Part shown: one piece after another, positions 36,353 through 44,690 of the stretch
How the letters are laid out: each line of letters starts with the position of its first letter
Position numbering within the stretch: the stretch's first letter is position 1
Assembly: GCF_003095395.1 (NCBI RefSeq)
Contig: NZ_QEIJ01000001.1
Location: 372,001 to 436,000 of the forward strand
Direction of reading: 5' to 3'
Source: Microbacterium sp. Gd 4-13
GTDB taxonomy: Bacteria > Actinomycetota > Actinomycetes > Actinomycetales > Microbacteriaceae
DNA: 64,000 nt
Program-made: the position numbers and the translations under genes
The notes under the pieces: model-generated
What the model was told of the DNA's origin: nothing
Databases searched by the model: none
Seen by the model: only the letters and a program-made list of their open reading frames with translations

Positions 36353-38106
36353 GCGCAAGCGCCCTCGATGGTCTGGACGAGCGGCAGCGGGACGCCGCAT
36401 CCGTGCTCCGCGGTCCGCTGTGCGTGCTCGCCGGCGCGGGCACGGGTAAGACACGCGTGATCACTCACCGCATCGCTCACGGCGTCGACACCGGGGCGTA
36501 TTCGCCGGGTCGGGTCATGGCGGTGACGTTCACCGCGAAGGCGGCGGGGGAGATGCGGGGGCGCCTGCGGGCGCTCGGCGTCGAGGGGGTGTCGGCGCGC
36601 ACGTTCCACGCGAGTGCTCTCGCTCAGGTCAACTACTTCTGGCCGACGCTCGCGGGCGACTCGGCGCCGTCGATCATCGACAACAAGGTCAAGATGCTCG
36701 CCCACGCGGCCGACGGCATCGGGATGAACCTCGACACCGCGACACTGCGCGACGTCGCGGGTCAGATCGAGTGGCGCAAGGTCACCATGCGCTCGATCGA
36801 CGCCTACGCGGCGGCGCGTCCGGACGGCATCGGACGCTTGAGTCTGGAGCGGGTCGTCGATCTGCAGCGTGCGTACGAGAAGCTCAAGGACGAACGTCGT
36901 CAGATGGACTTCGAAGACGTGCTCCTCGCCTGCGCGGGGATGATCGAGGCCGAACCGCGTGTCGCCGCCGCGGTCCGCGAGCAGTATCGGCACTTCACGG
37001 TCGACGAGTTCCAGGACGTCTCGCCCCTCCAGCACCACCTCCTCGAGCTCTGGGTCGGGGAGAGGCACGACCTCTGCGTGGTCGGCGACGCCAGTCAGAC
37101 CATCTACTCCTTCACCGGAGCAGACGCGTCGTTCCTGCTCGACTTCCCTCGCCGGCACGAGGACGCCCGCGTGGTGAGGCTCGAGACGAACTACCGCTCG
37201 TCGGAGCCCATCCTGGCGGTGGCGAACGAGCTCATGCGCGACCGGCCCGGCTCGCTGCACCTGCATGCGGCCCAGGACGCCGACGGGCCGATCCCCGTGG
37301 TGCGAGCTTTCGACGACGACGCGGCCGAGGCCGCGGGCGTCGCACGATCTGTGTCGACCGCGATCGCCTCGGGCGTCGAACCGGCGTCGATCGCCGTCCT
37401 CTACCGCGCGCACGCCCAGTCCGCCGCCCTCATCTCCGCACTCTCATCGGCGGGCGTGGCGTCCACGGTGCTCGGCGGCAAGCGCTTCTTCGACCAGTCG
37501 GAGGTACGGCAGGCCGTCATGGCGCTGCGTGCGGCCTCGGTCGCCCCGCTCGAGACCGGGTTCGTCGCAACCGTTCGCGACGTGCTGCGCTCGCTCGGCC
37601 TCACCGATGAGGCGCCGCCCGCGGGAGGGGCGCTCCGAGACGCGTGGGAGGCGCGGGCAGCTCTCCTGCGCCTCGCCGAGGAGGCCCCGGCGGGGACGAC
37701 GCTGCGCGACTTCACCGACCAGTTGCTCGCCCGAGCGAAGGACCAGCACGAACCGGCCACGCGCACGGTCACGCTGTCCACGCTGCACGCGGCCAAGGGC
37801 CTCGAGTGGGACCACGTGCACCTCGTCGGCATGAGCGAGGGGTTCCTGCCGATCTCGTACGCGAGCACGTTCGAGGCGGTCGACGAAGAGCGCCGGCTGG
37901 CCTACGTCGGCATCACGCGGGCCGCGCGAACTCTGTCGGTGAGCTGGTCGCGGTCGTCGGGGCGATCCGAGCGATCGCCGTCGAGATTCCTTCAAGAGAT
38001 CGGCAACCGCACGCTGCGTGCGGCGGATGCTGCCGCCACCGCCGGTGGGGGGAGTCGACGCGCAGGCGCACCGACGAGCGCACGGGGCCGGGGTCGGGCT
38101 CAGTGA
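36349..38106 (+). CDS. uvrD2: UvrD2-like ATP-dependent DNA helicase, short form
   Basis: 585-residue SF1A 3'-5' helicase. Motifs are intact: LAGAGTGKTRVITHR (about residue 27), VTFTAKAAGEMRGRL, FTVDEFQDVSPLQ (about 217), GDASQTIYSFTGA, ETNYRS, STLHAAKGLEWDHV and YVGITRAAR (about 520). Mycobacterial UvrD2 is about 700 residues with a tetracysteine segment and an HRDC domain after the motor; here only about 45 Arg/Ala/Gly-rich residues follow motif VI. The last 194 nt overlap the convergent gene. The start is set by ATGA overlap with nudC. Confidence 0.93.
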   Translation: MSASALDGLDERQRDAASVLRGPLCVLAGAGTGKTRVITHRIAHGVDTGAYSPGRVMAVTFTAKAAGEMRGRLRALGVEGVSARTFHASALAQVNYFWPTLAGDSAPSIIDNKVKMLAHAADGIGMNLDTATLRDVAGQIEWRKVTMRSIDAYAAARPDGIGRLSLERVVDLQRAYEKLKDERRQMDFEDVLLACAGMIEAEPRVAAAVREQYRHFTVDEFQDVSPLQHHLLELWVGERHDLCVVGDASQTIYSFTGADASFLLDFPRRHEDARVVRLETNYRSSEPILAVANELMRDRPGSLHLHAAQDADGPIPVVRAFDDDAAEAAGVARSVSTAIASGVEPASIAVLYRAHAQSAALISALSSAGVASTVLGGKRFFDQSEVRQAVMALRAASVAPLETGFVATVRDVLRSLGLTDEAPPAGGALRDAWEARAALLRLAEEAPAGTTLRDFTDQLLARAKDQHEPATRTVTLSTLHAAKGLEWDHVHLVGMSEGFLPISYASTFEAVDEERRLAYVGITRAARTLSVSWSRSSGRSERSPSRFLQEIGNRTLRAADAAATAGGGSRRAGAPTSARGRGRAQ

Positions 38107-38773
38107 TCAGGTGCAGGGCGACGCGCGCGGCCTCCGAGGCGAGCACGGACCCGGCGACGGGGGAATGCCGGGCGACCAACTGCGAGGCGACCAGCGGCCA
38201 GGCGGCGTCGGCGTCGCGCGCATGAGCGTCGCCGCAGGCGAGACAGGCGGTTCGGCCGGGTTCGATGACGGGGCCGACGAGAGCGCCGGCCCCGTCGAGC
38301 ACGAGCGGCAGATGGCGCACGTCGTCGCGCATCAGGGCTGACGCCCGGCGCGGCTCGACGAGGTGCGTGGCCAGCAGCACGACGGTCGTCCGAGGGGGCG
38401 GCGCGGCAGTGGCCGTGCCCGCCCAGGGGCGATGCTCGGCGGCGGCCCCGGCGCGCCGCATCGCGGCCACGACCCGGTCGACGTCGTTGGACGGCACGTC
38501 GTCGCTCGCCTGTACGACAACCGGGACGGGCGGCGGGTCGTCACGCAGCACGGGCTGCAGCTCGGCGAAGAATGCGTCGGCGCGTTGCTCGTCGACGTTG
38601 TGAGAGCGCAGGAACGCGTGAACCCCGGAGGGCGACGCACCCCGCGTGAGCTGGTCGACGAGGAGCTCCTCCCACGGCTCGGGCTCGTCGAGCCTCGCCG
38701 CGTCATCGACGCCGAACTGCAGGCACGTCGCGCTCCGCCAGAGCGGGGGGTGGGCCGGATCGATGCGGAGCAT
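37913..38773 (-). CDS. TOMM-cyclodehydratase/ThiF-like zinc protein, orphan
   Basis: 286-residue protein resembling the leader-binding, E1-like part of TOMM cyclodehydratases. It has a lead region with RSATCLQFGVDD, the segment GALVGPVIEPGRTACLACGD with a CxxC pair, WPLVASQLVARHSP, and a C-terminal HPPHAACGC that could complete a zinc site. No obvious precursor peptide or YcaO gene lies nearby. The C-terminal 65 codons are antisense to the end of uvrD2; roughly the last 29 residues look unconserved. GACAAT 6 nt before the ATG suggests a leaderless message. Role unknown. Confidence 0.75.
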   Translation of the reverse strand: MLRIDPAHPPLWRSATCLQFGVDDAARLDEPEPWEELLVDQLTRGASPSGVHAFLRSHNVDEQRADAFFAELQPVLRDDPPPVPVVVQASDDVPSNDVDRVVAAMRRAGAAAEHRPWAGTATAAPPPRTTVVLLATHLVEPRRASALMRDDVRHLPLVLDGAGALVGPVIEPGRTACLACGDAHARDADAAWPLVASQLVARHSPVAGSVLASEAARVALHLITEPDPGPVRSSVRLRVDSPHRRWRQHPPHAACGCRSLEGISTAIARIAPTTATSSPTEFARPA

Positions 38774-38881
38774 GGCCCGATTGTCCCGCGCCCGCCGCCC
38801 CGCGCCCCCGCGCTGTCCACAGGCTTCGGCCCGCGAACGCCGGGGGCTCAGGCTGGGGAGGAGAGCGCGGGACCGACCGTC

Positions 38882-40288
38882 TCAGACGGGTCGCGGGTCT
38901 TCGGGGTGGTCGCCGCTCGGGCCGCCGTCGTCGCCCGATGACGTGGCGGCGTCGTCGGTGCGATCGTTCTCCTCGGCGAGCAGTTGAGCGAGCGCGTCGT
39001 CCATCGCGTCCTGTGCGGGCAGCTCGCCCCGAGCGGTGGCCTGCAGCCGGGCGACGAGCGCGGCGGGATCGTCGATGTCTTCGGCGGTGGGCATGAGGTC
39101 GGGGTAGTCCCAGAGCGCGTCGCGTCCGGCCACGCCCGCAGCATCCGTCACCGCCCGCCACATCGCTGCGGCCTCGCGCATGCGGCGCGGGCGCAGCTCG
39201 AGTCCGACGAGCGACTTGAGCGCCTCCTCGGCGGGTCCGCCGACGGCGCGGCGACGACGCACGGCCTCGGCGATCCTGCCCGCGGACGGGAGCCGGGAGG
39301 TGGCATCGTCGGTGACGACGTCGACCCAGCCCTCGATCGTGGCGAGGAGGTTCTCGAGTCGCACGAGAGCCGCCGTCTGGGCCTCGGAGCGCTCGGGGAG
39401 GAGCGCTCCCGTCTCGAGCGCGCGACGCAGCTCGTCGGGCTCGGACGGGTCGAAGCGCGACGCGAGGTCTTCCAGGGCGCCGGTGTCGACGTGGATGCCG
39501 TGTGCGAAGTCGCGCACCTGCGCGATGACGTGCAGGCGCAGCCATTTCGCGTGGCGGAAGAGCCGCGCGTGGGCGAGCTCTCGGGTGGCGAGGTACAGCG
39601 CGAGCTGGTCGTCGGGGATCTCGAGATCCCGTCCGAAGTCGGCGAAGTTCTGCGGCAGGATCGCCGCGTCACCGGCCGGCATGACCGGGATTCCGACGTC
39701 GCCGCCGCTGACGACCTCGGTCGCGAGGCGTCCGACCACCTGGCCCAGCTGCGTCGCGAACAGCGATCCGCCGACGGCGCGCATCAGACGGCCGGCGTCG
39801 GCGATCATGCTCTGCATGTCGTCGGGCGCCTGCTCGCTGAGCGCGGCGGTGAGGGCGTCGGCGATGCTGGTGGCCACCGGCTCGGCGAGCTCCTGCCAGA
39901 CCGGCAGCGTCGCCTCGACCCAGGCGCCACGCGTGATGGTGCGGCCAGGGGTGGGCAGGTCGGCGATCGTCGTCGCTTCACCGAGCCACAGCGCGGCCAG
40001 CGAGAAGGCCTGATCGAGGTCGCGTCGCTCACCCGTCGTGACGCCGAGGTCGCTCTGATTCGCGATGTGCAGGGCCTGGCGCTTGGCGAGGTCCCACGAG
40101 ATGCCGTCGTCGGAGCCGGCGAACGCCCCCTGGAGCTGCTGCATCATCTGCTGCATCATCGCGGGGTCGATCTGCATGCCCGAGAGGCGGGAGAGCTGCT
40201 CGGGGTCGATAGCTCCGGTGTCTCCCGAGAGCAGCCGCCGCAAGAGCTCCTGGAACTCCTCTTCGGGGTTCCGGTCGTCGTCTGCCAC
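38882..40288 (-). CDS. Zincin_2 (DUF2342) family protein
   Basis: 468-residue conserved actinobacterial protein annotated in the family as a zinc-dependent metalloprotease. The N-terminus has a Met/Gln-rich stretch (QIDPAMMQQMMQQLQGAF); the centre has WVEATLPVWQELAEPV and VMPAGDAAILPQNF. The zincin-like site reads RELAHARLF at about residues 235-243, so the first His of HExxH is Arg; activity is uncertain. The GTG is preceded by GAAAGGCGG. It is divergent from the PDZ protease gene. Confidence 0.87.
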   Translation of the reverse strand: MADDDRNPEEEFQELLRRLLSGDTGAIDPEQLSRLSGMQIDPAMMQQMMQQLQGAFAGSDDGISWDLAKRQALHIANQSDLGVTTGERRDLDQAFSLAALWLGEATTIADLPTPGRTITRGAWVEATLPVWQELAEPVATSIADALTAALSEQAPDDMQSMIADAGRLMRAVGGSLFATQLGQVVGRLATEVVSGGDVGIPVMPAGDAAILPQNFADFGRDLEIPDDQLALYLATRELAHARLFRHAKWLRLHVIAQVRDFAHGIHVDTGALEDLASRFDPSEPDELRRALETGALLPERSEAQTAALVRLENLLATIEGWVDVVTDDATSRLPSAGRIAEAVRRRRAVGGPAEEALKSLVGLELRPRRMREAAAMWRAVTDAAGVAGRDALWDYPDLMPTAEDIDDPAALVARLQATARGELPAQDAMDDALAQLLAEENDRTDDAATSSGDDGGPSGDHPEDPRPV

Positions 40289-40412
40289 TTCAGCCGCCTT
40301 TCAGCCGGGGGATGTGCGTGCGATCTACGCTAGTCGCACGGATTCATCGCACTCCCCGGCACGGCCATCGCCCTGTACGCCGGTCGCGAACGACCAGGCA
40401 AGGTAGGTCCCT

Positions 40413-41537
40413 GTGACGCTGTTCGACGAGAACACGACGGTCGAGCCTGCCCCGCGTCAGCGGTGGGGGCGGCGGACGACCGCGGGGGCGTGGGCGGTGT
40501 GCGTGGCGCTCATCGTGTTGCTGGTGATCAGCTTCCTGCCCACCGCCTACGTGATCCAACAGAAGGGGCCGGTCTACAACACGCTCGGCACCGCGCAGAA
40601 CGCCGATGGCGAGGACGTGCCGCTGATCTCGATCGAGGATGCCGAGACCTACCCGACGGCCGGCTCGCTCGACCTCCTCACCGTGCAGGTGGTCGGAAAC
40701 CGGGAGCGCACCCCCTCCTGGTACGAACTCGCCGCCGCGTGGTTCGATCCGTCTCGCGCCGTGGTTCCCATCGACAGCATCTTCCCCGCGGGCCAGACCA
40801 CCGAGCAGCGCAACCAGGACAGCGTGCGGCTGATGGTCGACTCGCAGAAGGAGGCCACCGCCGCCGCACTGAACGAGCTCGGCTACGACGTGGAGACCCA
40901 CCCGTCGGTGTACTCGGTCTCGCCCGGCTCGGCGGCGGACGGCCTGCTCGAGAACGGCGACCTCATCCTCACGGTCGACGGCGAACCGGCGTCGCAGCTG
41001 ACCGACGTGTCGGATCGCATCGCCGCCGGGGGCGGAGACCCCGTCGAGATGACGATCGAGCGCTCGGGCCAGGAGCAGGCGGTGGAGATCACCCCGCGCC
41101 AGGAGGACGTCAACGGCGAGCAGCGCTGGATCGTCGGCATCCAGCTGATGACCGACTTCGACTTCCCGATCGACGTCGACCTCCAGCTGAACAACGTCGG
41201 CGGCCCGAGCGCGGGCATGATGTTCGCGCTGGGGATCATCGACGTGCTCACTCCCGGCGAACTCAACGGCGGGCAGCAGGTCGCCGGTACGGGCACCATC
41301 GACGCGAAAGGCGTCGTGGGCCCCATCGGGGGCATCCGACAGAAGCTGTACGGCGCCAAGAATGCCGGGGCCCAGTACTTCCTCGCACCGGCGACCAACT
41401 GCAACGAGGTCGTCGGCCACGTGCCCGACGGTCTCCGGGTGTTCTCCGTCGCCGAGCTCGACGACTCCCTCGCGGTGCTCGATGCGATCCGCGACGGCGG
41501 CGATCTCGACGCTCTCGCGACGTGCGAAGCATCCTGA
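40413..41537 (+). CDS. Membrane-anchored PDZ/Lon-like serine protease (YlbL type)
   Basis: 374-residue protein with one N-terminal transmembrane helix (AVCVALIVLLVISFLPTAYV), an extracytoplasmic PDZ domain (VSPGSAADGLLENGDLILTV, residues about 165-230) and a Lon-like S16 catalytic domain. The Ser-Lys dyad appears intact: GGPSAGMMFALG (Ser about 266) and IRQKLYGAKNAGA (Lys about 310). It probably processes secreted or membrane proteins. The UPF0182 gene follows 57 nt later with its own -10 box. Confidence 0.92.
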   Translation: MTLFDENTTVEPAPRQRWGRRTTAGAWAVCVALIVLLVISFLPTAYVIQQKGPVYNTLGTAQNADGEDVPLISIEDAETYPTAGSLDLLTVQVVGNRERTPSWYELAAAWFDPSRAVVPIDSIFPAGQTTEQRNQDSVRLMVDSQKEATAAALNELGYDVETHPSVYSVSPGSAADGLLENGDLILTVDGEPASQLTDVSDRIAAGGGDPVEMTIERSGQEQAVEITPRQEDVNGEQRWIVGIQLMTDFDFPIDVDLQLNNVGGPSAGMMFALGIIDVLTPGELNGGQQVAGTGTIDAKGVVGPIGGIRQKLYGAKNAGAQYFLAPATNCNEVVGHVPDGLRVFSVAELDDSLAVLDAIRDGGDLDALATCEAS

Positions 41538-41582
41538 CCGTCTGACCTGAGGGGTCACGGCATTCCCCCAGAACCACGCGCC

Positions 41583-41594
41583 TAGACTGGGAAC
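41583..41594 (+). promoter_or_regulatory. Leaderless-type -10 box of the UPF0182 gene (TAGACT)
   Basis: TAGACT at 41583-41588 and 6 nt to the GTG start; no Shine-Dalgarno between. Confidence 0.6.
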
Positions 41595-44519
41595 GTGACC
41601 ACGACCTCGACGCCGAACCAGGCCACGCCGAATCGTTCCCGCCGAATCATCACCATCTCGCTGGCGGTCATCGCCGCTCTGGTGGTGGGGTTCTTCCTCT
41701 TCGCGAACCTCTACGCCGACTGGCTGTGGTTCGACCAGCTCGGGTTCCTCGGCGTGCTCACCACCCAGTGGCTCGGCCGGGTCGTGATGTTCGTCGTCGG
41801 CTTCCTCGCGATGGCCGTTCCGGTGTGGGTCGCGATCCAGCTCGCCTACCGGCTGCGACCGGTCTACGCGCGCCTCAGCTCGCAGCTCGACCGCTACCAG
41901 GAGGTCGTCGAGCCGCTGCGTCGCCTGGCGATGTGGGGGATCCCGGTCTTCTTCGGCTTCTTCGCGGGCTTCGCGGCCTCGTCGCAGTGGGAGGTGACCT
42001 GGCTGTGGTTCAACGGCGTCGCCACGACCGTCACCGACCCGCAGTTCGGTCTCGACACGGGCTTCTACCTCTTCGCCATGCCCTTCTACGGTGCGGCGCT
42101 CGGCTTCGCCTCGGCGGTCATCCTCATCTGCCTGCTCGTCACGGCGGTCGTTGCCTACCTGTACGGCTCGGTGCGAGTCGGGCAGCGCGAGCTGCGGATC
42201 TCGAAGGCGGCGCGCATTCAGCTCGCGGTGCTCGCGGGTCTCTACCTCCTCACGCAGGCGGCGAGCCTGTGGCTCGACCGCTACCGCAGCCTCATCGAGG
42301 CGAACGACCGCATCACGGGCCCCGGCTACGTCGGAACCCAGATCGTCATCCCCGGTCAGACGATCCTGGCGATCATCGCGGTGCTCGTGGCCGTGCTGTT
42401 CTTCGTCACCGCCGTGATCGGTCGCTGGCGGTTCCCGCTGATCGCCACCGCGCTGCTCGTCGTCTCGGGCCTCGTCATCGGCGTCGCGGTGCCGTGGGTC
42501 ATCAACACCGTGCAGGTGCGCCCCAACCAGCTCGCGCTGGAGAGCCAGTTCTACCAGCGCAACATCGACATGACCAAGCAGGCCTACGGCATCGACGGTC
42601 TCGAGAAGCAGAACTTCCAGACCGAGACGACCGCCGAGGCCGGGCAGCTGCGCGAAGACGCGGCGACCACCGCGCAGATCCGCATCATGGACCCCGCGAT
42701 CATCGGGCCGACCGTCCGTCAGCTCGAGCAGTACCGCGCCTATTACCAGTTCCCCGGCGTGCTCGACGTCGACCGGTACGAGATCAACGGTCAGATGCAG
42801 GACACCGTCGTCGGCGTCCGCGAGCTCGACATGACGCAGCTCGGCGAAGCGGCCTCGTGGCAGAACACGACCACCGTCTACACGCACGGCTACGGAATGG
42901 TCGCCCTCGCCGGCAACGAGCGCACGACCGACGGAGACCCCGTCTTCCTCGAGCAGGGCATCCCTGCCACCGGGTTCCTCAGCGACCAGGAGGACTTCCA
43001 GCCTCGCGTCTACTTCGGCGAGCAGTCGCCCGAGTACTCGATCGTCGGCGCTCCGGCCGACACCGAGCCCGTCGAGCTCGATTACCCCATCGGCGCCGAG
43101 AGCGGAAACGTCACGCGGACGACGTTCGACGGAAACGGCGGCCCGAGCGTCGGCAACGTCTTCAGCCGTCTCATCTACGCCTTGAAGTTCCAGTCGGAGC
43201 AGATCCTCTTCTCCGACTCGGTGAACGCCGATTCGCAGATCCTGTACGACCGTGACCCGCTCCAGCGCATCAGCAAGGTCGCGCCCTACCTGACCCTCGA
43301 CAGCGACCCGTACCCCACGGTGGTCGACGGTCGCATCAAGTGGGTCGTCGACGCCTACACGACCAGCGCGAGCTACCCCTACTCGAGCAGCGTCAGCCTG
43401 TCGCAGGCGATCGCCGACACGAACAACACGCAGCCGCGCTTCGCACTCGACAACATCAACTACATCCGCAACTCGGTCAAGGCCACCGTCGACGCCTACG
43501 ACGGCTCGGTGACCCTGTACGCCTGGGACGACGAAGACCCGCTCCTGCAGGCATGGCAGAAGGTGTACCCCACCACGGTTCAGCCCATCTCGGAGATGTC
43601 GGCAGACCTGATCAGCCACGTGCGCTACCCGACGGATCTGTTCAAGGTGCAGCGCGAGAAGCTCGGCATCTACCACGTCGACGACGCCGGCTCGTTCTAC
43701 CAGCAGGACAACCGTTGGGCGACGCCCGACGACCCGCAGAACGAGACGCGGTTCCAGCCCCCGTACTACCTGACGATGCAAATGCCCGGCCAGGAGGAAC
43801 CGACGTTCTCGATGTTCTCGAGCTTCATCCCCGCCTCGCAGGGCAACGCGCGCAACGTGCTGACGGGTTATCTCGCCGTCGACGCCAACGCCGGTGACCA
43901 GGCCGGCGTGAAGTCGGCCGACTACGGCAAGCTGCGCCTGCTGGAGATCGACTCGGCGACCACCGTTCCCGGCCCCGGTCAGGTGCAGAACACGTTCAAC
44001 TCCGACACGGCGGTCTCGTCGCAGATCAACATCCTGTCGCAGGGGCAGTCGGAGGTGCTCAGCGGAAACCTGCTGACACTCCCCGTCGGTGGGGGTCTGC
44101 TCTACGTGCAGCCCGTGTTCGTGCAGTCGTCGGCGGGCACGCAGCTGCCGCAGCTGCGACGCGTGCTGGTGGCGTTCGGTGACCAGATCGCGTTCGAAGA
44201 CACCCTGAGCGAAGCGCTCGACGTGCTCTTCGGCGGTGACTCCGGTGCCGACACCGGCGACGAAGAGGTGACGCCGACCACGCCCGACGGCGGGGCCACG
44301 CCATCGCCCACGCCGAGCCCGGGCGAGACCTCGTCGCCCGAGCCGACGACGCCTTCGACCCCGTCGTCCGACTACCAGGCGGCGCTGCAGCAGGCCCAGC
44401 AGGCCATGCTCGACCGTGACACCGCGTTGCGCGCCGGCGATCTCGCCGCGTTCGGCGAGGCCGACGAGCGGCTGACGGCTGCCGTCGAGCGCCTGATCGA
44501 ACTCGGCGACCAGGGCTGA
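41595..44519 (+). CDS. UPF0182 membrane protein
   Basis: 974-residue protein. About seven N-terminal helices (residues 15-320) include WLWFDQLGFLGVLTTQWLGR and VIGRWRFPLIATALLVVSGL, followed by a large extracytoplasmic domain with YPTVVDGRIKWVVDAYTTS and YDGSVTLYAWDDEDPLLQAW. A Pro/Ser/Thr linker (about 890-925) leads to a C-terminal helix. This is the conserved UPF0182 layout; function unknown. It lies next to the PDZ/Lon-like protease gene, as in other actinobacteria, and is closed by a strong terminator. Confidence 0.93.
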   Translation: MTTTSTPNQATPNRSRRIITISLAVIAALVVGFFLFANLYADWLWFDQLGFLGVLTTQWLGRVVMFVVGFLAMAVPVWVAIQLAYRLRPVYARLSSQLDRYQEVVEPLRRLAMWGIPVFFGFFAGFAASSQWEVTWLWFNGVATTVTDPQFGLDTGFYLFAMPFYGAALGFASAVILICLLVTAVVAYLYGSVRVGQRELRISKAARIQLAVLAGLYLLTQAASLWLDRYRSLIEANDRITGPGYVGTQIVIPGQTILAIIAVLVAVLFFVTAVIGRWRFPLIATALLVVSGLVIGVAVPWVINTVQVRPNQLALESQFYQRNIDMTKQAYGIDGLEKQNFQTETTAEAGQLREDAATTAQIRIMDPAIIGPTVRQLEQYRAYYQFPGVLDVDRYEINGQMQDTVVGVRELDMTQLGEAASWQNTTTVYTHGYGMVALAGNERTTDGDPVFLEQGIPATGFLSDQEDFQPRVYFGEQSPEYSIVGAPADTEPVELDYPIGAESGNVTRTTFDGNGGPSVGNVFSRLIYALKFQSEQILFSDSVNADSQILYDRDPLQRISKVAPYLTLDSDPYPTVVDGRIKWVVDAYTTSASYPYSSSVSLSQAIADTNNTQPRFALDNINYIRNSVKATVDAYDGSVTLYAWDDEDPLLQAWQKVYPTTVQPISEMSADLISHVRYPTDLFKVQREKLGIYHVDDAGSFYQQDNRWATPDDPQNETRFQPPYYLTMQMPGQEEPTFSMFSSFIPASQGNARNVLTGYLAVDANAGDQAGVKSADYGKLRLLEIDSATTVPGPGQVQNTFNSDTAVSSQINILSQGQSEVLSGNLLTLPVGGGLLYVQPVFVQSSAGTQLPQLRRVLVAFGDQIAFEDTLSEALDVLFGGDSGADTGDEEVTPTTPDGGATPSPTPSPGETSSPEPTTPSTPSSDYQAALQQAQQAMLDRDTALRAGDLAAFGEADERLTAAVERLIELGDQG

Positions 44520-44527
44520 TTCGCGAG

Positions 44528-44564
44528 AAGGCCCCGCCCCCGATGCGTTCGGGGGCGGGGCCTT
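44528..44564 (+). terminator. Terminator after the UPF0182 gene
   Basis: 14-bp perfect stem (44528-44541 and 44551-44564, 9-nt loop) 8 nt after the stop codon, followed by TCT. Confidence 0.85.
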
Positions 44565-44577
44565 TCTACGCGCCCGA

Positions 44578-44656
44578 TGACCGCGAGACCCGTTCTCCGC
44601 GCCGAGACCCGGGCATCATGTCGGGGTCTCGGCGCGAGGAAGCGGTCTCGCGGTCA
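44578..44656. repeat. Nested palindromic intergenic element, copy 2
   Basis: Outer 13-bp perfect inverted repeat (44578-44590 and 44644-44656), then an inner 13-bp perfect stem (44598-44610 and 44624-44636). It lies between convergent UPF0182 and crtEb genes, after the UPF0182 terminator. It matches the layout of the 10136-10209 element and shares ACCCGTTC and GTCGGGGTCTCG with it. Confidence 0.75.
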
Positions 44657-44690
44657 ACGTGGGCGCGGGGCCGGGGCGAGGGGCGCGGGG

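Noticed and set aside
37913..38106. A frameshift or sequencing error producing the gene overlap.
   Set aside because: Both frames remain open and keep family motifs up to the overlap, so I treat it as real, though it cannot be excluded without reads.
40344..43781. A 1145-codon open frame antisense to the PDZ-protease and UPF0182 genes.
   Set aside because: Its translation is Arg/Val/Asp/Glu-rich repeats without any domain, and it mirrors strongly conserved genes. Long antisense frames are expected where third positions are almost all G or C.
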